A stretch of DNA of 57,641 nt from a bacterium (GTDB taxonomy: Bacteria; Chloroflexota; Dormibacteria; Aeolococcales; Bog-877), in contig JAJYWQ010000011.1 of assembly GCA_021791415.1 (NCBI GenBank), forward strand, positions 1 to 57,641, read 5' to 3'. This document shows, piece after piece, positions 52,690-57,641 of the stretch (the stretch's first letter is position 1; every line of letters begins with the position of its first letter). The translations under genes were made by a program, and so were the position numbers. The notes under the pieces were generated by a model, which saw nothing but the letters and a program-made list of their open reading frames with translations, did no database searches and was not told the origin of the DNA.

Positions 52690-53187
52690 TCAACCCGGCT
52701 GGCCCACTCGCTCGGACTCGACGACGCGGGCGACGTGATCCCCGGTGGGCTGGCGGGTCGAGGCATTGACGCGGTTGAACGCGTTGATCGCTGCGATGGC
52801 GACGACGAGGGCCGCCAGCTGCTTCTCGTCGTAGTGTTGGGCGACCTCGTCCCAGACCTGGTCGGGAACCGGGTCCGGGCGGTCTGCCAGTCGGGTGGCC
52901 GCCTCGGCGAGTGCCAAGGCGGCGCGCTCTGCGTCGCTGAAGTACGGCGCATCGCGCCAAGCGGCGACGAGGTGGATGCGCTGGCTGCTCACCCCCATCG
53001 CCTCGAGCTCTCTGCTGTGGATGTCCACGCACACGCTGCAGCCGTTGATCTGGCTCGCCCGGAGCGTGACCATGGCGAGAGTCACCTCGGGGATCCCGGC
53101 TCCCCTGGCCGAGTGGCCGAGCCCTCGGAGCGACTCGAGCGCCCCGGGAACGATGAGCGCGGGGTTCTGGGTCCGTGCCTGCGGCAT
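52690..53187 (-). CDS. Carboxymuconolactone decarboxylase / AhpD-like protein
   Basis: The 165-residue protein has the AhpD-type active site GCSVCVDIHSRE with the C-x2-C pair and following His, and FSDAERAALALAEAATRL. Family members are peroxidase or reductase partners. The ATG at 53187 has GAGGAGG upstream and lies 11 bases after the ECF41 stop. ECF41 sigma genes are typically paired with a gene of this family or another oxidoreductase, so it is the expected target and partner. Confidence 0.85.
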   Translation of the reverse strand: MPQARTQNPALIVPGALESLRGLGHSARGAGIPEVTLAMVTLRASQINGCSVCVDIHSRELEAMGVSSQRIHLVAAWRDAPYFSDAERAALALAEAATRLADRPDPVPDQVWDEVAQHYDEKQLAALVVAIAAINAFNRVNASTRQPTGDHVARVVESERVGQPG

Positions 53188-53198
53188 GGTGTTCCTCC

Positions 53199-54188
53199 TC
53201 ATCTGTCGGCTGTCGGTTGACGGCCGACGCCCGGCGAGGCGGCTCGCCGGTGGCCGCTGGTAAGTGCAGCGAAGTCCGCCAGTGGGCCGAGGTGCGCGAG
53301 CTTGTCCGGGTTCACGATCGAGCTCACGGCACGGATCTCCCCGCCGGCGATCTCGAGCGCCCACACGCTGACGAGACGGCGCTGGTCGTCGAGCACCACG
53401 ACACCGGGACCACAGTTCACCTCCACCGGACGCAGCGCGAAGGAGGGGAGCCGGTCAAGGACGTGCCTCCACCTGAGGAGCATCCGGGCCACGCATCGGC
53501 GGCCGTGCAGCGAGCGCGCCAGGGCTGGCACCTTCCCACCGCCGTCACCGGTGAGCACCACGTCGTTGGCCAGGAGCGCCTCGAGCCCGGCCAGGTCTCC
53601 GTTCTGGGCCGCCGCGAGGAACCTATCCGTCAGCTGCCTTCGCTGCTCGAGTGAGGTCTCGAACCGGGGACGGCGCGCTTCGATGTGACGCCGGGCCCGG
53701 CTGGCGAGCTGGCGCACGTTGTCCTCGCTCGTCTCGATGATCGTCGCGATCTCCCTGTAAGCGTAGCCGAACACGTCGCGCAACAGCCACGCCGCGCGCT
53801 CCTGGGCAGAGAGGCTCTCGAGCACCACGAGCAGTGCCAGTGACACCGAGTCGGCCAGCTCGGCGCGCTCGGCGGGATCGTCGTCCCCGTCATTGAGGAT
53901 CGGCGCCGGCAACCACTCACCGACGTACTGCTCGCGGCGTCGGCGCGCCGACGCCAGCTCGTTGATCGCCAGCCGGGTCGTGACAGTGGCCACGTACCCC
54001 CGCAACGCCGCGATCCGCTCCCCCCTCTCGATCGCCCGGAACACTCGCAGCGACACCTCCTGGACCAAGTCCTCGGCTTCGGCCACGGTGCCGAGCATCC
54101 GATACGCGATGGGGAAGGACACGGCCCGAACCTGCGCGAGATCGTGCTCCCTGAACGTGGTTTCGTCGGCCCCGGTCGAGCTCATCAT
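53199..54188 (-). CDS. ECF41-type sigma factor with C-terminal SnoaL-like domain
   Basis: From ATG 54188 the 329-residue protein has sigma region 2 (FPIAYRMLGTVAEAEDLVQEVSLRVFRA), linker WLPAP, sigma region 4 (LRDVFGYAYREIATIIETSEDNVRQLASRARRHI) and a SnoaL/NTF2-like C-terminus. The C-terminus carries DGGGK and NPDKL, the hallmark motifs of ECF41 sigma factors, in which the extension replaces an anti-sigma factor. It is followed by the AhpD-like gene. An upstream promoter of the ECF41 type suggests autoregulation. The second ATG (54185) is an equal start choice. Confidence 0.9.
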   Translation of the reverse strand: MMSSTGADETTFREHDLAQVRAVSFPIAYRMLGTVAEAEDLVQEVSLRVFRAIERGERIAALRGYVATVTTRLAINELASARRRREQYVGEWLPAPILNDGDDDPAERAELADSVSLALLVVLESLSAQERAAWLLRDVFGYAYREIATIIETSEDNVRQLASRARRHIEARRPRFETSLEQRRQLTDRFLAAAQNGDLAGLEALLANDVVLTGDGGGKVPALARSLHGRRCVARMLLRWRHVLDRLPSFALRPVEVNCGPGVVVLDDQRRLVSVWALEIAGGEIRAVSSIVNPDKLAHLGPLADFAALTSGHRRAASPGVGRQPTADR

Positions 54189-54213
54189 TAGTTCACGACC
54201 CACACCATGTGTA

Positions 54214-54240
54214 GACAACAGGGGCACCGCTTCTGTGACA
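54214..54240 (-). promoter_or_regulatory. ECF41-type promoter (TGTCACA-N16-TGTC)
   Basis: On the minus strand TGTCACA (54240-54234) is followed by 16 bases and TGTC (54217-54214), about 26 bases before the sigma start. The known ECF41 consensus, from memory, is TGTCACA with CGTC at this spacing; here the -10 differs by one base. Confidence 0.6.
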
Positions 54241-54463
54241 GCCTGGCGCCACAACGCCTCAAGGGATACGAGGTCCTCCCCACAGGCGGCCACGGGCATC
54301 TCGCCGTCCACACCGCACGGGTGACCCGCACGAGCTCGAGAACCAACCCGAGGCTCGAGGCTCTCGCCCATCACTGACCTGGCACTCCCCAGCAATCCGG
54401 TTGGGCTTGCGCCAGATCTTCAGGGAGTCTGGCGCCGTTCTTCCCAGTTCGTTTGATCTGCGG

Positions 54464-54496
54464 TGGTGCGCCCAGACGGATTCGAACCCCCGCAAA
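54464..54496 (-). other. tRNA 3'-end-like fragment 2 (possible attachment site remnant)
   Basis: On the minus strand this reads as a T-arm (GGTTCGAATCC), acceptor strand TGGGCGC, discriminator A and CCA. No 5' tRNA half is found upstream. It lies in the gap between the ECF41 gene and the HTH gene, 2.67 kb from fragment 1 in the same orientation. Confidence 0.5.
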
Positions 54497-54660
54497 CCCA
54501 CACCCCTTGTCATGATCCGTACCGGGCGGTGACTCTCCGACTTTGCTGGAGCGCCTGACCGGTCTCTCTCCATCGCGTCCTAGTCAAGACCGTCGAACGT
54601 GGGCTCCAGCTGGCTGGTCGTTCGTCTGTTTCGTTCGATGCGTTCCTTGCGTTCGCCTGT

Positions 54661-54666
54661 TATGAT
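54661..54666 (+). promoter_or_regulatory. -10 box TATGAT (HTH antitoxin-like gene)
   Basis: TATGAT lies 21 bases before the ATG at 54688, with a CGGAGG Shine-Dalgarno in the short leader. Confidence 0.45.
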
Positions 54667-54687
54667 CGGGTCTCGGAGGACCAACAT

Positions 54688-55152
54688 ATGACAACCACTC
54701 TTGAGCGCGAGCCAGTGGTGCTCGAAGCGGAGCATCGCACCGAGGCCGCCGTCGCAGCGGAGCGGGTGGGGGCTGTCGCCGAGGGGCATCGTCATAGGCC
54801 GACCCTGATGATCACCCTGGAGGATGAGCGCCCGTTCACCGTACCGGTCGAGGCGGTGGCACTCCTAGCAGACATCCTCAGGGAGATGGCGCGCGGCCAC
54901 GCGGTGACCGTGGTGCCATACGGGACCGAGCTGACTACGCAGCAGGTCGCGGAGATCCTCAACGTTTCGCGACCCTACGTGGTAAAGCTCATCGAGACGG
55001 GCCAGCTCGAGGCTCGCAAGGTAGGGCCGCGCCGACGCGTTCGCTTCGAGCATCTCATGGGGTACAAGCACGCCGATGATGAGCGCCGTCGCCGGGTAGC
55101 GCGCGATCTGACTCGGGAGGCCGAGGGCCTCAGTCTCGGTTACCAGAGGTAA
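54688..55152 (+). CDS. Excisionase-type HTH protein, putative antitoxin
   Basis: The 154-residue protein has a C-terminal excisionase-like winged helix: LTTQQVAEILNVSRPYVVKLIETGQLEARKVGPRRRVRFEHLM. The N-terminal half (PFTVPVEAVALLADILREMARGHAVTVVP) is typical of DNA-binding antitoxins paired with PIN toxins. It ends overlapping the convergent PIN gene by 13 bases. Most such pairs are co-directional, so the head-to-head 3' arrangement is unusual. Confidence 0.75.
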   Translation: MTTTLEREPVVLEAEHRTEAAVAAERVGAVAEGHRHRPTLMITLEDERPFTVPVEAVALLADILREMARGHAVTVVPYGTELTTQQVAEILNVSRPYVVKLIETGQLEARKVGPRRRVRFEHLMGYKHADDERRRRVARDLTREAEGLSLGYQR

Positions 55153-55691
55153 CGGCGGACCGCCTCGACGGATTCAGGAAGGCCAGCACGCTTCAGGCTC
55201 GCGAGCACATGGTCGAGTCCGGGCCGGCTGCGGAGGTCCTGCTCCATCGTCCGAATCACATGGGCAACCGCGACGGGACTCAGGTCGATCAGGTTGTAGA
55301 GAAAGGTGTCTGGCGTCTGGGCATTGATCTCGCCGAGCTGGTTGGGAGGGAAATCTTGGAGGTTGAACGTCACGATGATCCGAGCGCCCGCCTTGATGGC
55401 GGCAGCGAGGACGTGGCGGTCGTCCTCGTCGGGGAGTTCCAAGCCCGCGACCAGGTGCTCGTAACCCTCAACCAAGACGTCCCGAATAGCTTCACCCATG
55501 AGCTTCCGGGTCCGCCGTAGCCGCTCTGGGTCGAGATCGGGTCGGTCCCTCAATATGCCTCGAAAGCACTCGTCCAGGATCCGTTCCGTCCAGCGGACGT
55601 GCACCAGCCCAGCCTGGCCAACCCTGATGAGGATGTCCCGGAGGCTGGCGGGGTAGAGTACGCAAGCGTCGTAGACGACTGTGAACGGCAC
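55140..55691 (-). CDS. PIN-domain protein, putative toxin
   Basis: The 183-residue product starts VPFTVVYDACVLYPASLRDILIRV, the first acidic PIN residue. It continues with ERILDECFRGI (second acid) and LPDEDDRHVLAAAIKAGARIIVTFNLQDFP (third and fourth), so the Asp/Glu metal cluster is complete and RNase activity is plausible. The GTG at 55691 follows TACTCT by six bases on the minus strand, implying a leaderless mRNA. The frame is open to 55916 but unconserved. Confidence 0.8.
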   Translation of the reverse strand: MPFTVVYDACVLYPASLRDILIRVGQAGLVHVRWTERILDECFRGILRDRPDLDPERLRRTRKLMGEAIRDVLVEGYEHLVAGLELPDEDDRHVLAAAIKAGARIIVTFNLQDFPPNQLGEINAQTPDTFLYNLIDLSPVAVAHVIRTMEQDLRSRPGLDHVLASLKRAGLPESVEAVRRYLW

Positions 55692-55697
55692 CGGGCC

Positions 55698-55703
55698 AGA
55701 GTA
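55698..55703 (-). promoter_or_regulatory. -10 box TACTCT (leaderless, PIN gene)
   Basis: On the minus strand TACTCT is followed by six bases and the GTG at 55691, with no Shine-Dalgarno. Confidence 0.5.
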
Positions 55704-56156
55704 GCGACCGTCGACCAGCCGGAGCGGCCGTTGTCTGCATGCAAGCGTAGGGCCGAACCACTCCCGCGCGATCCGCTGCTTGGTGCAGCAGGTCTTCATG
55801 CGGACGCGGACCATCGGTAAGTTGACGCCGAAGTGCCGCGGCCCTGCTCGGGACAGTGACACCACGCTGGGCAGACCAGATCGTTGCCGCCCCAGCCGGA
55901 AGGCGCATGTAGCCAAGCAACTAGGTGTGCAGGGCGCTCAACGAAGGCTGGGGTACGCGCCCTGGCAATTCACGCGTGACTCGACATGAGAAGCGACCGA
56001 GGAGAGGTGAGAGGGTGCACGATGACCGGCTCCCAGTAGTGGTGCTGACTCTGGGACACCGCCGCGAAGTCCACCGAAAGCACTGAGGGTCGTCTTGCCC
56101 AGTTCCCGGCACGGCCACGGAAGGCGAGTAGGCCAGGCTCCGGGGAGGGCAGTCGG
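55704..56156. other. Intergenic, nothing recognised
   Basis: About 450 bases without a recognisable gene. Several frames are open on the minus strand but show no family motifs and have Arg/Ser/Pro-rich translations typical of shadow frames. Confidence 0.5.
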
Positions 56157-56549
56157 TCAGGAGGAGACCTGCTCGCGGTCGCGCTCGGAAGCGTTCGCCT
56201 CGGTTGGAGTGAGCGCGGCCAGGGTGTCGAATAGCTCGTCGATGCGCTTCAACGTCGCGGCGCGCAGATGAGTAGCGAGGCGTTCCCAATCATCAGGACT
56301 GGGCGCCTGGCGCGGCGGAAGGGCGGAGAGAGCCTCGGCGATCTCAGCGATGGACAGGCCGACCCGCTGCGCCGCACGGATCATGGCCACCCGGCAGCAG
56401 ACATCGGCGAAGAAGCGCCGGTGTCCGGCTGGCGTACGTTCACTGGGAAGGAGGCCATGATCGTCGTACCAGCGCACGGCTGAGCGGGCAACGCCCATCC
56501 GCCCGGCCACCTGGCCGACACTGAGCCCAGGCTGGTGCCAGTCGTCCAT
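56157..56549 (-). CDS. MerR family transcriptional regulator
   Basis: From ATG 56549 the 130-residue protein has LSVGQVAGRMGVARSAVRWYDDHGLLPSERTPAGHRRFFADVCCRVAMIRAAQRVGLSIAEIAEAL, a MerR winged helix. A dimerisation helix and short C-terminus follow. It resembles SoxR-like regulators in its helix-turn-helix but lacks the four-Cys iron-sulfur cluster; only the CC pair in the winged-helix region is present. It is divergent from the flavin reductase fusion with a typical MerR promoter between them. Confidence 0.85.
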   Translation of the reverse strand: MDDWHQPGLSVGQVAGRMGVARSAVRWYDDHGLLPSERTPAGHRRFFADVCCRVAMIRAAQRVGLSIAEIAEALSALPPRQAPSPDDWERLATHLRAATLKRIDELFDTLAALTPTEANASERDREQVSS

Positions 56550-56575
56550 GCGGACCAGCTTAGCCGATAGGGGCC

Positions 56576-56606
56576 TTGACTTCAACTTAGGTTGACCCCT
56601 TACGGT
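56576..56606 (+). promoter_or_regulatory. MerR-type promoter with 19-base spacer, leaderless
   Basis: TTGACT (56576-56581) and TACGGT (56601-56606) are separated by 19 bases, the long spacer of MerR-activated promoters. The spacer holds the dyad TCAAC-TTAG-GTTGA (56582-56595). The ATG at 56614 lies seven bases after the -10 box. Confidence 0.7.
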
Positions 56607-56613
56607 CGACTCC

Positions 56614-57641
56614 ATGAACATCACCTCGCCACTTCGCACCGCCGTAATAGTTGGCAGCACCCGCCCAGTGCGCCTGGGTCCACAGGTCGCCGAGTGGGTG
56701 GCCGCCGACCCGAATCCTGACCTTGATCTAGTCGTCGTGGATCTGGCGGAGATCGACCTGCCTCTCCTAAATGAACCCGCGCCCCCCTCGTGGGGCAAGT
56801 ACGCCCACGAAACCACCCGGGCGTGGTCCGCGGTCGTATCGGGGTTCGACGCCTTCGTCTTGGTCACCCCGGAGTACAACCATTCGACGTCGGCGGCACT
56901 GAAGAACGCTCTCGACCACCTCTACGCCGAGTGGGCCGACAAGGCGGCCGCCTTCGTCGGGTACGGCATCGACGGAGGCACACGAGGTGTTGAGCACCTG
57001 CGCGCCATCTGCGCCGAACTGGGGATGGCTGGCGTCGGCCCGCAGGTCTGTCTCCGCCTCGGCGACGACTTCCCCGACGGCCGTTGCGCTCCAGGAGAAG
57101 CCCAGGTCGCCGCACGGGGGCGGATGCTCGTTGCCGTGGCCAGATGGGGTGGTGCCCTGCGAACCCTGCGACGGGCACCTGCGCTCCTGAGTGACGCGGC
57201 TCGTCCCAACCTGGAGCTAACTCAGCTGCGCTCTCGCGCCGCAGCTGCCGTGGATCAACTCATCGCGGACCTCCAGGACGGGATAGACAGCTCCGACGCC
57301 GAACGCTACGACGCCCGCTTCGCCGCTGACGTTCTCTGGGGCAGCCCCTATGGAGCCGTACTCACCGGAATCGACGACCTGCTACCTATCCATCGATCCC
57401 TCATGGCGGCGGGTGCAGCCCCTCCCTCCCGCTTTGAGGTCGTCCGGCTGAGAGTACCGGCTCCCGGCGTCGCCTTGGCACATATCCGCCGCCGAGCTCT
57501 AGATGGGCCAGGAGAAGGCTTCTCGGAAATGGCCCTCTACGCGCTGGTAGAGCGCGATGGCAAGTGGTGGCTGGCCGCAGCGCAGAACACGCCCATCACC
57601 GCCACCCACCGGGATGCGCAACCACGCACAACAACGCCACC
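56614..57641 (+). CDS. Fusion: NAD(P)H-dependent FMN reductase + NTF2/SnoaL-like domain (3' truncated by window)
   Basis: Translated from ATG 56614, the frame stays open to the window end (342 codons). Residues 1-190 are a flavodoxin-like FMN reductase: VIVGSTRPVRLGPQVAEWV, LLNEPAPPSWGKYAHETT, LVTPEYNHSTSAALKNALDHLY and a GYGIDGGTRGVEHLR loop. From about residue 205 an NTF2-like domain of the SgcJ/EcaC type begins (AVDQLIADLQDGIDSSDAERYDARFA, later FSEMALYALVERDGKWWLAAAQNTP). FMN reductases reduce flavins or quinones; the appended domain could bind a small substrate. Regulation by the divergent MerR is strongly suggested by the promoter. Confidence 0.8.
   Translation, partial: MNITSPLRTAVIVGSTRPVRLGPQVAEWVAADPNPDLDLVVVDLAEIDLPLLNEPAPPSWGKYAHETTRAWSAVVSGFDAFVLVTPEYNHSTSAALKNALDHLYAEWADKAAAFVGYGIDGGTRGVEHLRAICAELGMAGVGPQVCLRLGDDFPDGRCAPGEAQVAARGRMLVAVARWGGALRTLRRAPALLSDAARPNLELTQLRSRAAAAVDQLIADLQDGIDSSDAERYDARFAADVLWGSPYGAVLTGIDDLLPIHRSLMAAGAAPPSRFEVVRLRVPAPGVALAHIRRRALDGPGEGFSEMALYALVERDGKWWLAAAQNTPITATHRDAQPRTTTP

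Noticed and set aside
54464-54541. Complete tRNA gene near 54.5 kb
   Set aside because: The 3' end with CCA is convincing but the 5' half has no D-arm or matching acceptor strand, and the T-stem has a mismatch.
55921-56289. Minus-strand frame of 122 codons before the second merR gene
   Set aside because: It overlaps merR, lacks a start signal and has a Ser/Arg/Pro-rich translation.

Overview
This is a high-GC (visibly about 70%) bacterial chromosome segment with short intergenic gaps, many GTG starts and frequent 4-base stop/start overlaps. Gene content (deazaflavin/F420-type nitroreductase family, SCO1664-type kinase-like protein, ECF41 sigma factor, DHA2-type MFS, LPG-synthase-like flippase) points to Actinomycetota or to neighbouring soil lineages such as Chloroflexota or Dormibacterota. 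I cannot place it more precisely. No rRNA or CRISPR array is present; one complete tRNA (Arg-CCU) sits at the left edge.

Layout. 0.3-9.3 kb: a catabolic run of C-N-bond hydrolases and oxidoreductases (isoaspartyl peptidase/aspartylglucosaminidase type, a ketopantoate-reductase-like/amidase fusion, Zn-ADH, M19 dipeptidase, SDR, DUF885 peptidase-like protein, aspartoacylase-type protein). 9.3-14.5 kb: nicotinamidase, divergent from a kinase/PLP-lyase fusion resembling hydroxylysine kinase plus phospholyase; then a CDP-alcohol phosphatidyltransferase and a flippase-like membrane protein. 14.6-26.9 kb: a cell-surface polysaccharide locus (membrane GT2, Wzy-like ligase/polymerase, Wzx-like flippase, WcaJ/WbaP-like priming transferase, the complete dTDP-L-rhamnose set RmlA-C-B-D, two GT2 rhamnosyltransferase-like genes), with trpS inserted. 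26.9-33.8 kb: site-2 protease, a gene-poor stretch with a TnpB-like remnant and a MarR-like gene, then Crp/Fnr regulator, PRC-barrel protein, ice-binding-like wall protein and acyltransferase. 33.8-40.8 kb: PAP2 phosphatase, apt-ahcY-metK (methyl cycle), then GDP-mannose genes (manC, phosphohexomutase, cupin).

40.8-51.7 kb: a membrane protein, an aminotransferase-ALDH-acyl-CoA dehydrogenase catabolic operon, an alpha/beta hydrolase with a Cys nucleophile, thpR, a convergent SCO1664-like gene, DedA, and a DHA2-type MFS transporter fused to a cytidylate-kinase-like domain, followed by an overlapping merR. 51.7-57.6 kb: an accessory-looking region with less GC-rich wobble positions. It holds two tRNA 3'-end fragments flanking an F420-type nitroreductase, an AhpD-like protein and its ECF41 sigma factor; a convergent HTH/PIN toxin-antitoxin-like pair; and a merR gene divergent from a flavin reductase-NTF2 fusion that runs off the window.

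Across the window, at least nine annotated genes have a TANNNT -10 box exactly 6-8 bases before the start codon and no Shine-Dalgarno, so leaderless transcription is widespread here. Two genes (manC and thpR) appear to start at CTG inside a CTGA stop/start overlap behind a strong Shine-Dalgarno. I found no complete, clearly undescribed defence or mobile system. The most novel items are the domain fusions and these initiation patterns.
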